A program made the position numbers and the translations under genes. Positions 1 to 10,400 of a stretch of 64,000 nucleotides of DNA are shown here, piece by piece. The notes beneath the pieces were generated by a model. It was not told the origin of the DNA, did not search any database, and saw only the letters and a list, made by a program, of their open reading frames with translations. Position 1 is the stretch's first letter, and each line of letters starts with the position of its first letter. The stretch covers positions 1,364,001 through 1,428,000 of the forward strand of contig CP051143.1 in the NCBI GenBank assembly GCA_001592805.2, given 5' to 3'. This DNA is from Peltaster fructicola (Eukaryota > Ascomycota > Dothideomycetes).

Positions 1-84
1 CTACATGACATCCTGGGATGATATCATGCTTCACTTCTTCATATTCTTATCCCAGGAGTGGGAGCACAAGGCAAACAGTGGATC

Positions 85-2036
85 ATGGCGGCAACAACAG
101 TTGAACTCAATGACACTCCAATCAGTCAGAATGACCTGAGTCGGCAGCAGACAGCCACATCAATAAGCAGCAATGGTCCTTCCTCAACCTCACCTCGCGC
201 TCAAGCTGGCTCTGACAACGACAATGCCGATAAGACAAAGAGAAAACGTCAGCCACGCAATAGTGCTTGTCAGAGCTGTGCTGCCCTCAAAATGAAGTGC
301 ATCGCAACAACAACTCCTGGTGTTTGCGAGAGGTAAGACATTGCATGCATAACTTTTTCCATGCAGGGCACTGACAACACAGATGTGCCCGCATGAACAG
401 GGACTGCATACCTGCCGTGCCTAAGCCTAGGAAACGACGAGCAACAGACAGCTTCGAACCCAAAGGCGTACCACTTGCTGATCTTATCGATCACCAGTCT
501 CCACGACTCGACACTTTCCGATCTCCTCGAAGCTACACCAATGGTGATCATGTGCCGTTGGCACAACCTGACCTGGACTTCGACAATAGATCATTCACTC
601 GACTGTTCGCTCAAGGTCTGGCCATTGACGAGAGGTCTTGTGACTACCTGCTGCACGGCATCGACCACAGCTATGTGAGGCTTTGCTGTACACGATTCAC
701 TTACATGACAGCATGCTTTCCCTTCGTCAGTGTGCCATTCGCTGATGCCAAGGCCATGGTCACACGCCGGCCGGTGACCACAGCAGCCATTTGCACTGTT
801 GCTTCGGCATCGCAGCCCGAGATACAGTCACGCATGAGCGAGGCTTTTCGACATGCTCTGGCGATGCGGTGCATCATGGAGGGCGAGCGCAGCATCGACC
901 TGATGGTTGGTCTGCTGATCTATATTGCATGGCACCATCAGTACTACAAGAAGCAGCAGATCTATCAAAACTTGTGTCTGCTGGCAGGCATGGCCACTGA
1001 TCTCGGCATACAGAAAATACCATCCTTAGGTGAACAGGCCCGCGGTGCGCTGGACGCAGAATCCCAGAGGGCCTTCATCGGTGTCTACTATGTTACGACA
1101 TCTCTTTCTCTGATGGGCTTTAGCAAGCCTGCTCCTCTCAGCTGGTGCTCTTCCTTGGATCACTTCGCTTCGTCGCTCTATTCTACCTCTTCACGAGAAC
1201 TCAACCTCCAACCTTATATCGACCTCGCACATCTCCTGGAGGACCATGCGCAACTCATGGCCGCTGCGCCTCCGGTTCAATCAGCAGCCTACTACGACCT
1301 AGCTACCAAGTCAGCACTCTCCAGCCTGAAGACACTGAAGCGGATTCACCCGACAGCCTCGTCCATTACTGCTGTTGCTGCAGCTGCCATTCATATCAAT
1401 GCTCGATCATTGACGGAGTCCTCATCATCGAACCTGCCTGGATCGGCATTGATGCAGACTGCCGTGGCTCTGAAGGAGTATCTTGACGAATTGCTTCTCC
1501 GACCGCCATCGACACTTCATCACCTTGCAGTTGTAGACTGGACCAATCTGCTGGAGGTGCTCATCTTGACGACAAGATTGTCATCACCGCAGTTCTTGTC
1601 CAGCATATCTAGGGTCGCAGGAGGTGGGTTAGGTTGGGAGTCGAGTGCACTTGCATCCATGCTGCAGCCAGATGCCGTGCTGGATGCCGTATGTGCACAT
1701 ATGGCTGCAGCTACTGATCAGAGTGTACGTCATGAAGGCCTACTCACCTGGCTGCGTGGGACATGTGACAGCATCAAACGGCGTATGCAACATGATCGCA
1801 ATGGTGATGAGTCGTACTTCGACGCTGTCAGCAGCCTGGATCGAGCGAGGAAGAGCAGTAATGCAGGACATGACGAAGGACGATTTAGAGCTGTCAACGC
1901 TGAGCCGACCCCAGCAGTGCACCGCGCTCCACCGACCTGGTCACCACGAACCGACTTCTCATTCGATCTGTTCGCGGGAGGAGGATTGCTTGATGAAAGT
2001 TTTTGGGCAGCATATGGCGAGTTTGGAAGCCGTTAG
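85..2036 (+). CDS. Zn2Cys6 fungal transcription factor
   Basis: Two exons, 85-332 and 383-2036, with a 50-nt GTAAGA...CAG intron that splits the zinc cluster between its fourth and fifth cysteines. The 633-residue product has a Ser/Gln-rich N terminus, a basic KRKRQPR patch and a Zn2Cys6 domain (C62, C65, C72, C81, C84, C91; spacing 2-6-8-2-6). The remaining ~530 residues are helical and resemble the middle region of such regulators. The family binds DNA in the nucleus, usually as dimers; the target genes cannot be told. The start chosen is the first ATG in frame. The open frame extends upstream only through a GTG codon, so a further 5' exon outside the window is possible. Convergent with the next regulator. 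Confidence 0.85.
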
Positions 2037-2228
2037 GGAACGGCTTGATGGCATGCAACGAAGATGATGAGATACCAATGTGCGAGGGGGAATAACAAGT
2101 GCCTGAATAATTGCATGATGCTTCATTTCGGATCGTCAATAGTGCTACATAAGCATAATGTACAATAACGTGTATGATACAGGGTATCTCTGTGAGTAGG
2201 ACGTGGTGTAGGCAGTAATTTGGCCGGC

Positions 2229-4403
2229 CTACTCGCCTGGCAGCAGCAGTCCTGCGATGAGCTTGCCATGCCAGTAGGTAGGGTCATCGTCAAGCCATGA
2301 TCTCACCTCGGCGGCACTGATGTTGCATGCTGAAAGCCAGGCTGATAGTGCTGTTCGTCGTTGCTCGTCCAAGGCACGTAGTTGATCTTCTGAGGCTGAC
2401 CCATTGAGCTTTGTGAGTCTTCCAGGGGCATCGAATTGAACGGCAAGTTTGCCTTCTTCGTTCTCGTAGGTTCGAGGCGGCAACCCTCGCATGCGCAGGA
2501 TCATGGTTAGTAAATTGGCAAATGACGGTCCTTGCAGCCAAAGAGAGCGAGGCACAGCTTCGACTGGCCACTCAACTGTATCGCCAACCTCTAGCGACTG
2601 ATAGAGGGCTGACATGCGCTCGACGCTATTCAGAAGGAGGACGGCTGCGATAAAAGTCGCGAAGCCGCTGACTTGCTGCCGTTGGAGAAGTCTTCGCTCC
2701 ATATCGTTGAGAACCTTCTTGCTCAATCGCGACGCTCTGACCTCGATTGCAGCAAGCAACTGCGCCTGTATGATCTCTTGGTCGTGCTGCTTAATGCTTG
2801 CATCTGGGGACAAGGTTGAGCGGATCACAAATCGTGAGGAGTTCGTGAGGCAAGTTGTGAGCATCCATAGCTCGATGGTATCGTGAGTCAGGGAGCTGAT
2901 GATGCTGTAGCAAGACCTGGTCTCTGCTCTCGTATCTAGCTTTAGTGTACTGGCGAGTTGCTGCTGAGATTCCTGACTGACTAGCTCGATGGCTTGGTGC
3001 AAGGTTGTGCGTATGAAGGCATGCGGTTCTGCGTCAACCGCATGCTTGAGCACATCGACTGACATACAGTACGCCGAGAGCTTATCAGCGACGCCATCGC
3101 TGTCCTCGAGTATAAGTGCCATAGCCGCTGTGCGTGAAGGATCAACAATCAGTAGAGGTTGTATGCCTGAATTGGCAAAGATCCTAGCATTGAGCGCCAT
3201 GCCAGGGCCTTGATCGAAGTTCAGTCTGATGTGAACAGCACCAGGGACACGACGATTAAACTCAGATATTACCGGGTTGGTGCGAAGCTTGCTGACGGCC
3301 AAGAAATAGCCGGAACTCCAGGCGGTGAACTCGTCGACGAGGCGAGTTCTCAGACATTTGCCCTTCCACAAACGTGCAGTATCGACATTTGCGCAAGTGT
3401 TGCATGGTGTTCCTTCCGAGCATGGCTTCTTGAGCATCCGGCATCGTATGCAGGCGCCTTTCTTGCGAATCTCCTGCACTTGCTTGCGTCTTGCATCTGT
3501 GAACCGACCTCGTTGCTTCGTGCGAAGTGCCCTGGAGTTGTCGAGCTCTTGTGGATCATCGGGCTGTGCTGGCCAGCGAAAAGGCCTGCAGACAGGTTGT
3601 GATTGTTCTTGCGGGACACCATCTGTGATTAGCTGGTCCATTCCATCGAACGATTGTGAGATGTTGAGTTGCGGGTCTATTGTAGTAAGTTCGCCCTGCG
3701 TTGTCTGTTGCACTGCTGGTGCGAAGTCGGCTGCTGTGAAGGGTTGGTCGAGTATTGGCTCTTGCAAAGGCATCTGGAGGTCGTACTCATTACCTGGCTG
3801 GGTTGACATCTCCATGTTGTGCTGCTGCAGTTGCGCCCACAGTGCCTGCTCAGCGAGAGCCTGGTCCGAATCCTGCAGTAGCACGTTCTGCTCAAAGGCG
3901 GCATCTCGTTGAGAGGAATAGTCAAGATGACGCCGCGAGACTTCCGCCAGTGTGTCGAGCGCAGACTGCTCTCGGTCCAAGGTGATTGGCAGCCCAAGCA
4001 TGGCATCTGCAGGATGTGAGACTGGCTTGTCATCTTTCTTGCTTGGTGCCTGCTGCATATGAAGTACAATCAACTCGCGATCTTCTTGAGTGGCATGCGG
4101 ACATCGTTTCAAGATATGGTTGATCAGGTTATCAACCCTTCCCTTCGGAAACTATCTACATCAGTACGGCCGTCCAGCAACTCTCTGAACACTCACGAGC
4201 TCGCCGCATCTGCGACATGTGTGCTGGTATCTGTTACTAGAGTCTTCGAGCTTTGCGCCGCGCTCGAAAACTCTGCGACGATAACATTTGGGCGACGACC
4301 CATCGTCAAAAGTGCCGCCCAGGCCGGGTGTCCTCAATGAAGAGTCCGGTGGAAAGAGGAAGGTCTGGTCGTCAATCGGCAGTATGTCATATATGTCGTG
4401 GGC
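2229..4403 (-). CDS. Dual zinc-finger regulator (C2HC-like finger plus Zn2Cys6)
   Basis: The main exon runs from 4151 down to 2229. A 45-nt intron (4152-4196, GTGAGT...TACTGAT...ATAG) joins it to a 5' exon reaching at least 4403. The spliced N terminus carries CRRCGELFPKGRVDNL followed by HILKRC, a C-x2-C...H-x3-C finger. A Gln-rich linker and a zinc cluster (ACIRCRMLKKPC...PCNTC...KGKC) follow, then a long helical region. I recognise this pairing and the RLWK-type last spacer from a family of filamentous-fungal regulators; no target is known. No ATG is in frame at the 5' end. Either an upstream exon is missed or a base is missing: one extra G after the ATG at 4395-4397 would give ATG-GAC-ATA-CTG. 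The 5' limit is therefore approximate. Confidence 0.75.
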
Positions 4404-4470
4404 GGTGAGTGTTGTGGAAGTGTGTGCAGGTTGCAGGTGCGTTTGTTTTGCCCCACGTCACTGAATCAAG

Positions 4471-4494
4471 ATGGCAGCCACTCTCATCCACTAA
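4471..4494 (+). promoter_or_regulatory. 7-codon upstream ORF overlapping the VPS37 start
   Basis: ATG at 4471 opens seven codons (M-A-A-T-L-I-H) and stops at TAA 4492-4494. The last A is also the first base of the VPS37 ATG (TAATG). If the transcript starts upstream, ribosomes must terminate and reinitiate or leaky-scan. The transcription start is unknown. Confidence 0.4.
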
Positions 4495-5183
4495 TGTCAT
4501 ACTCGTCACCGGCATACCCGCAACACAATCAGCCTCCTGCGCCGCCGCCGAAAGGCGCATCCTTCGAACGAGGTCCTCCGCTTCCACCGCCTCCTAGCTT
4601 TGGAGTATCAGAACTCCCGGCAGAGCCAGCACATGCTCAAGCTGCGCCTATAGAACCATCATGGATACCTGAGTCGCTGAAAGAGAAGTCTACACAGGAC
4701 CTGTACGATGTGTTGAAGGATCCATCAATGCAAGCAGCACTGCTCAATAACCCAGCGACCGGACATGCTGCAGTCTTCGCCTCGGAAGCAGAGTTGGTGC
4801 CGATACTCGAAGCCAATGTCAAACTGGCCACATCACTCGAGGCATTAGGAGATCGACTGGCTTCACAACGTGCGGCCACACAATCTAGACTGCTGGCACT
4901 TCGAGCTTTAGAGCAGCAGTATCGCGCGAAGATCACCGAGACTGAAGCCGCTCTGCGTGCGTTTAGTCCTATGGCGCAGTATCAAAGGCTCAATGCTAGT
5001 GCTACGGAGCAGCAGCAACTCCTGAAAGGCATTGAGGAGAGCTGGATCGATGAGCCTGGTCAGGCTAACGAGCGAGAGATCAATGACTGGGTGAAGAGAG
5101 TGAAAGATGCTAGTCGTGTGGCTTTCATTCGGAAGGAAAGAAAGGCTCGATGGGACGAAGGAAGAGTCAGTGGGTGGAAGTGA
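4494..5183 (+). CDS. VPS37: ESCRT-I subunit VPS37 (Mod(r) domain)
   Basis: Intronless, 229 residues. The first ~55 residues are Pro-rich (Q-P-P-A-P-P-P and L-P-P-P-P-S runs). A Mod(r)/VPS37 helical hairpin follows from about residue 65: STQDLYDVLKDP, then long coiled-coil stretches with regular Leu/Ala/Glu spacing, ending in a basic tail. VPS37 bridges VPS23 and VPS28 in ESCRT-I, which sorts ubiquitinated membrane cargo into multivesicular bodies. The start is the first ATG giving a family-like N terminus; the frame is open upstream without another ATG. A tiny upstream ORF (4471-4494) ends with a TAA that overlaps this ATG. The neighbouring regulator on the minus strand begins about 90 bp away, so the two share a compact divergent promoter. 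Confidence 0.83.
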   Translation: MSYSSPAYPQHNQPPAPPPKGASFERGPPLPPPPSFGVSELPAEPAHAQAAPIEPSWIPESLKEKSTQDLYDVLKDPSMQAALLNNPATGHAAVFASEAELVPILEANVKLATSLEALGDRLASQRAATQSRLLALRALEQQYRAKITETEAALRAFSPMAQYQRLNASATEQQQLLKGIEESWIDEPGQANEREINDWVKRVKDASRVAFIRKERKARWDEGRVSGWK

Positions 5184-5624
5184 GCTAGGATGAGCCTGAT
5201 AATGAGAATCGATCTGATGGCAGTGCATATGCCTTCGATTGCTCGACAACATGGCGCTATTCCTCACGTTTTTCTGTATCTTCTTGTGCTGAGGTACTGA
5301 AATCATATTGCACGATCAGCTGTGCGCATTCCATCAATGACATAATTCACGTCAGGGCCGTCTCGGAATATGATACTTCTGCAACAACAACATCGTCGTC
5401 CTCTTGTAATCTCATTGCGTAGTGTTGTCATCAAGCGGGCATGCAAGCACTTTGCACGCGACAGGAACGCGTCTTCGCTCATGCACAATTTCATGACCGC
5501 AGCACCAACCTTGTGAGAACTTCGACTCGATCCGTGACCATCATCGGCTTTCAACACCTACAAGCAAGGACACAGAGGCTTGTCTGTCTTCGATCGCGCA
5601 GGTCTGCAAGCACAGTCGCCTGCA
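5184..5624. other. Intergenic, VPS37 to DPB4
   Basis: About 440 bp between two same-strand genes. I see only the VPS37 3' flank and the DPB4 promoter; the open frames here are short and resemble nothing. Confidence 0.6.
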
Positions 5625-6488
5625 ATGGCGCCACGAAAGAGCACCGCCAGCCTTGTGTCTAACGGCGCCGGCGACGACACGAACATCGATCACACTCCTG
5701 CAAAGCAAACAAAAGACGGTGTGGGCATAGATGTGAGTCCGCTCATTGTGCCACAATCAAGTCTGACCAAGTATCAGGACCTCAGCCTGCCGAAGTCGAT
5801 GATCGCAAGACTGGCTAAAGGAGTGCTCCCAGCAAATACACAGATACACAAAGATGCACTCTTAGCACTTCACAAGAGTGCTACGGTCTTCGTTAGCTAC
5901 ATAGCTAGCAAGTAAGTATATCTGACTTATTGCACCCGTTGCTAACACGCCAGTGCAAATGAACTGGCCCAAGCTGGTGGCAAGAAGACTATAGCGCCAC
6001 AAGATGTCATGGCATCAATCAAAGATGCCGAACTGGAAAGCTTTATTCCAAGGCTAGAGCAGGAATTGAAGAGTAAGTTGGCGTGTCTGATGTTGGCCTG
6101 TCTAATGCTTGCAGAATACAACGAGACACAGTGTGACAAGCGAAACTCCTACCGACACCGAGTCAAACAGGAGAAAGCTGCCGCCGCTACAACGACAGAA
6201 CCCAATGGCAATGCTATGGACGAGGACAGACCCCAGAAGAAGCAGAAAGGTCCTGAAGGCGACGCTATATTGTTATCCGACGATGGTCCATACGATGGTC
6301 CAGATGACGGTCCGGACGATGACGAACTCATTGATGCTCAGCTCAACGCTGAAGAGGCTGCTGACGACTCTGAAGAGGACATTGAAGATGATGTCGTTGA
6401 CGATGTGGAAGAGGACGAGGAAGTTGAGGAACCTCTCGAGCGAGGTCCTGTCAGGGACGAAGCACTGGACGAGCCCGACAGCGACTGA
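5625..6488 (+). CDS. DPB4: DNA polymerase epsilon subunit D (Dpb4), histone fold
   Basis: Three exons, 5625-5911, 5954-6072 and 6115-6488, with two 42-nt introns (GTAAGT...GCTAAC...CAG and GTAAGT...TCTAAT...CAG). The 259-residue product has a short N tail and a CBFD/NF-YB-type histone fold at about residues 45-130 (DLSLPKSMIARLAKG, then IHKDALLALHKSATVFV, then KTIAPQDVMASI). An acidic, repetitive tail of D-G-P-D-D and Asp/Glu runs follows. Dpb4 pairs with Dpb3 in the polymerase epsilon holoenzyme and also serves in ISW2/CHRAC-type remodelling complexes, in the nucleus. The in-frame ATG at 5625 is the first one. Intron 2 is a multiple of three with no stop, so its retention would insert 14 residues just after the histone fold. 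Confidence 0.9.
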
Positions 6489-6789
6489 TACAACGCTTGT
6501 ATGCACCGTCGTTGACTGCAATGTTCTGCGTCGTGATGGAGACACCGATTGTGTGCCTCAGCGCTAGCATCATCTCCTCTCGACAGGATTTCTGAGGTGA
6601 TGCTCGTTGTGATTACTCCTCCCGACCGAGCTTCAATGCTCTGCAGCACTACTCGGCCTCAACACCATCTCAGTTCAGCGATAGTTGAGGTGTACAACGG
6701 ATTGACTGGATTGGCGAGTGCAATAACAGAAATTGTAACTACATAATGCTTTTGCCGATCCTGCGGCATACTGCTTTGCGGGTTCCCAG
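6489..6789. other. Intergenic, DPB4 to tRNA
   Basis: DPB4 3' flank and tRNA 5' flank. Nothing else is recognised. Confidence 0.6.
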
Positions 6790-6796
6790 GGCCCTG

Positions 6797-6807
6797 TGGC
6801 GCAATGG
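6797..6807 (+). promoter_or_regulatory. Pol III A box of the tRNA gene
   Basis: TGGCGCAATGG fits the TRGYNNARNGG consensus at every position and spans tRNA positions 8-19. Confidence 0.85.
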
Positions 6808-6856
6808 TTAGCGCATCGGACTTCTATGAGTAGAGTCTGCCATCCGAAGGCTGTGG

Positions 6857-6909
6857 GTATGTAGAAATCTTCGCCTCATGGTTGGATTTTGTGTTGACTC
6901 AAAGATCAG
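6857..6909 (+). other. 53-nt GT-AG (spliceosomal-type) insert in the tRNA T stem
   Basis: The insert begins GTATGT and ends GATCAG. A TTGAC branch-like motif lies at 6899-6900 flanking positions, with its A about a dozen nt before the terminal AG. These are the signals of the protein-gene introns in this window, and the length (53 nt) matches them. Removal joins GTGG to GTTCGAAT and rebuilds a perfect 5-bp T stem. A weak internal ATCTT/AAGAT complementarity exists, but I do not see a bulge-helix-bulge. Splicing by the spliceosome is inferred from sequence alone. Confidence 0.75.
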
Positions 6910-6919
6910 GTTCGAATCC
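6909..6919 (+). promoter_or_regulatory. Pol III B box of the tRNA gene
   Basis: GGTTCGAATCC is a perfect B box. Its first G is the last base of the T-stem insert, so the box is intact in the DNA as well as in the spliced RNA. Confidence 0.85.
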
Positions 6920-6930
6920 CACCAGGGTCA

Positions 6931-7402
6931 CATTTTTGCCTGTAGCGGCATTGAACACAGTCTCGCATGTTTGGGAGACCTTTTCGATCACCATCGTGGT
7001 CTGCCAGGATGCGTGGTAGTCTAATTTTGGTCCCCTGCCTGAAAGTTCGGACGAAAACCGCTTGATGGCGCACAGATTCCTCTTTGCGTACGGACCGCGA
7101 CTGCGACACCATTGGCTGCGGAGGTCTGATGTAGGATCCCAAGAATCGTCGACTGGCCACAGGGTACCTACAAAATCATGCGATAGCTGGTACATAACAC
7201 AGCAGATAAAGTCCAGACGAAAGTCGAAGTTTGCGACGCTCTCCGGTGTGACTCAACAGCTAACAGAGCTCAACTACCAGTCGTGGGCCAACAGTACAGC
7301 TTGACGAGCACATCGAAGTCAGCGATCATGACAAGTCACACATTGACAGGTCTTTGAACATTCGTCATATAGAGCTGACCCGCTCCCACTACAAGATGTC
7401 TC
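6931..7402. other. Intergenic, tRNA to DUF3638 gene
   Basis: About 470 bp holding the tRNA terminator and the 3' flank of the giant minus-strand gene. Minus-strand open frames here start or end inside the antisense of the tRNA and are not genes. Confidence 0.6.
6933..6937 (+). terminator. Pol III T5 terminator
   Basis: TTTTT begins three bases after the tRNA discriminator base, as expected for a Pol III gene. Confidence 0.8.
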
Positions 7403-10400
7403 TTACGAGGTCTTCTCGCCCTCTTCGTCCTTGCAGACCACATGAAACTCCTCCTCGGACAGAATATGTCCTTGTAAGATCCTGCCTATGTGCGTCTTGG
7501 TGATAGCCTCACCATTCCTCCGAATGTCTGATACCAGGAAGTTCAGGAACGGTACAGGACTGCTTGTGAGGCCCGATTGACCACCACACCGTCCAGAGAC
7601 GCGGTCTCGCATGAAGCCATCAGGATCAGCACCACCAGTTGCAAGGTCACTTGAGAGACCCAGCATGCTGCACAACTCGCGATAGTCGTCATACGAAGTG
7701 AAGTATAACTGTCCAGCAAAGAGTGCTAGTCGCAGCGCAAGCTTACGAGGCATGACAGCAGGTGTAGCTCTAGCTGTGATGTTGCAGAAGGTCAAGTCGT
7801 CGATGGACGGATGACCAATGTTGCAGCGCGGTCTGAAGACGTGCATCGTCGTAACTGTTGAGCGCTTCACGATGTCATAGAGCTGGTTGGCTTCGAATGG
7901 ACTGATAATCACGGCATCCTGCACTAGGTTACTGTTATCGGCACAGCTTGTGAGAATCCATTGCACGCTTCTCTCGAACATATCCGTGTGTGAGCATGCT
8001 GCCAACTTGACTGTGTTAGCGAAGTCCTGCGTGACCCAGAGGTGGTTGTCATTCAAATTCGACACATGAAACTTAGATCCTTTGCTGGTTCGTTGAAGGG
8101 CAGTGAAGGCCGGTGAGAAAGCATTGGCGAATTGCTTATGACGGGTTTGTAAAACACCAGTCATTGCAAATTGTCTGACGAGCTCGGACAGGGCGCGCTG
8201 TATTGCCTCCACGCGCGGTGGTCGTTGTATCTGTACCTCCTGCTCGTGTTCTGGTGCAAGCTCTCGTTCTTGTTCTTCTTGCAGCGATGTCAGGCTGAAG
8301 TAGTGATTCTCAACGTCTTGACACTTAAATGCAATCTGGCGAATCTTGGGATTCGGGCTCCTCTCCAAGCGCTGCAAGAGAGATCGAGGCCGTGCAGTTG
8401 GCTGATACCGGTCAGCGATTGTCTGAGCTTCCGGCTCAAGGAACGCCTTGGACAGTTCTTCGTTCAGCGAGGTCACGCCATCCTTTCGACTGTTCGCCCA
8501 CTCGATCTCTTGCTTGTAGTATCGTTCTCCCTGTGTTGCCCATAGGGGCCGGTGACGACGGTACTCGTTGCAGGACTCTGACATCGCCCAGATTAGAACG
8601 CTCTGCACATCGATTTCGCTCATCGATGTGACCTCCCGGATCTTGCGCTGTATCTCCTCGGGAATGCAGAAGACCACCGTCTGCCCTTCACCTAATTGTC
8701 TCATGCGCATACAAGCTTGTACGAGGCGATCTTTGGTCAAGTGAGCTCCGAGCGTCACTGCAGCTCGGTAATTCAGCGGTAGCTTCAGATCTATGCCTCG
8801 AGTATGTGCTTCGTCAAGGTAGATGAGACATTCAGAGAGTCTCGTCGCAAAGGGAGAGGCCTCGAACGAAGAGACATGACCAAGGCGATCAACGATACTC
8901 AGATCGTCATCCTCATTGACGAAGACAACAGCTTCTTTGTCCCCATATGCTTTTAGCCAAGCTTTAGCTAGATCTAAGCTCGTCCATTCGATGATAAGAG
9001 CTCCAACATCCAAGATGACATGGACAGGAGGCTGCAGAGACAGGACAGTGGCAATCAGATGCTCTGCATCCGTCTTGTGAACAGGGTTGGCCATCAAGTA
9101 AGTTGTGTTCTCTGGCTGCAGGAGATGATCCAGTACAAGTGCCGCGGTATGTCTTGTCTCATCAAGGTCAGCATGCTGTATCATATTTGGTAGGAGGTGC
9201 CGAGAGTCATTGGTACCCGAGAAGCCTGTTGTGAGACAGCTTTTTGGCTTGGCAAGGTCCCAACCTGACGCTGAAAGCTTATAGGGGAACTCTTTCATCT
9301 CCCTGGGAAAGACGAGCTTGCCTAGGAAATAGTCGATTGTGCACTTGTTATATCGCAGAGCCGGGAAAATTCGAGCAAGGCACTGTGGTTTGTCCTTTAG
9401 GTTGATGCCTTGTAGCTCATGAAACTCTTCTGGAAGAGCGTCAGCATCCTTGACCCACATGCTGTACTCGGCATTCGCTCCGTCTGACTTGACAAGATGC
9501 CGAAATGTGTCGAACATGTCGTTATCACACAGTCCTTCGTAGTAGTAGGATAGCGTAGTCAGCAGGATGATCACATCCGGATGGCTGAACTCCGACCTGG
9601 GCGACGGACAGTCCTTTGCACAGTATGGAACAGCCAGCCTTGTCGGAGGTGAACGACAAGCAGTGCCATATTGCACTCGCCAACGCTTGGAACTGAACAC
9701 AAATGATAGCAATCCTCTTGCAAGCAGACCTCGCAGAAGCAGCAGGTCATGCATCGTTGACTCTGTCCAGAAGTCGCTCTGCTCTACAGCCTCAATGTCT
9801 TCGCCTGCGAGTTCGCTCTTTGTCAAGAAGTCAGACACGACCTTCTTAATAGGCATCGGTTGCTTTGAGATCGAGAGCAGCTCGCGATCGTGATAGCAGA
9901 TGTGCTCTCCAAGCAATTCGATCAGCTTTGCAGCAGCAGAGTCCGAGAGTAAGCGAGTTCGAGGGAAGGAGCCACGTGGGCCTTGCCTGACTTCGATGTC
10001 GTCTGGCAAGTCCTTAGCCATGGTCAGGCAGAAGTCTTGCACAAGCTTCAGCACAGCTTGTATCAGATTCCAACGGCGCACGCCTCCATCAACAAGCTTC
10101 TGATCGCCAATGGAATAGATCAGCTCGAACTTGACGCTGAAGTTCTCATCGCACTCGTCCACAGTGTCTCGAGAACGATTATCGAAACAGTCTTGCACTC
10201 CAGACAGCAGCTGACCAACTTCGTGATTGTCATTGAGATGACTTTCAGGTGCCATCAACTGGAAGGAAAGTATATGCTCCGGCTGAAGAAGCATGACGCC
10301 GCCAGTAGCTCTGCACTCGTCGATCATGCTCTGCACAGCTCGTATTGCTCTACTGTCGAGCTGTAGGGAGCGAGAGAACGGCATGAAGTACACCCTCCGA

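Larger units (their letters stand above)
6790..6930 (+). tRNA. tRNA-Arg(UCU) with an anticodon-loop intron and a second GT-AG insert in the T stem
   Basis: The mature tRNA is 6790-6826 + 6842-6856 + 6910-6930, exactly 73 nt. Acceptor stem: GGCCCTG (6790-6796) pairs with CAGGGTC (6923-6929), one G-U, discriminator A6930. D stem GCGC/GCGC (6799-6802, 6811-6814) closes an 8-nt loop with G18-G19. Anticodon stem TCGGA/TCCGA; loop C-T-TCT-A-A; anticodon TCT at 6823-6825. The variable loop is 5 nt. The T stem GTGGG/CCCAC forms only after removal of 6857-6909. The 15-nt intron 6827-6841 sits at the standard 37/38 position and would be cut by the SEN endonuclease. Every stem pairs fully and all invariant bases are present, so this reads as a working gene rather than a relic. 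The insert is described separately. Confidence 0.88.

Noticed and set aside
6906-7160. Minus-strand frame ending in CDPGGIRT next to the tRNA
   Set aside because: The ending is the antisense of the tRNA T arm, a common false ORF; no start or family match.
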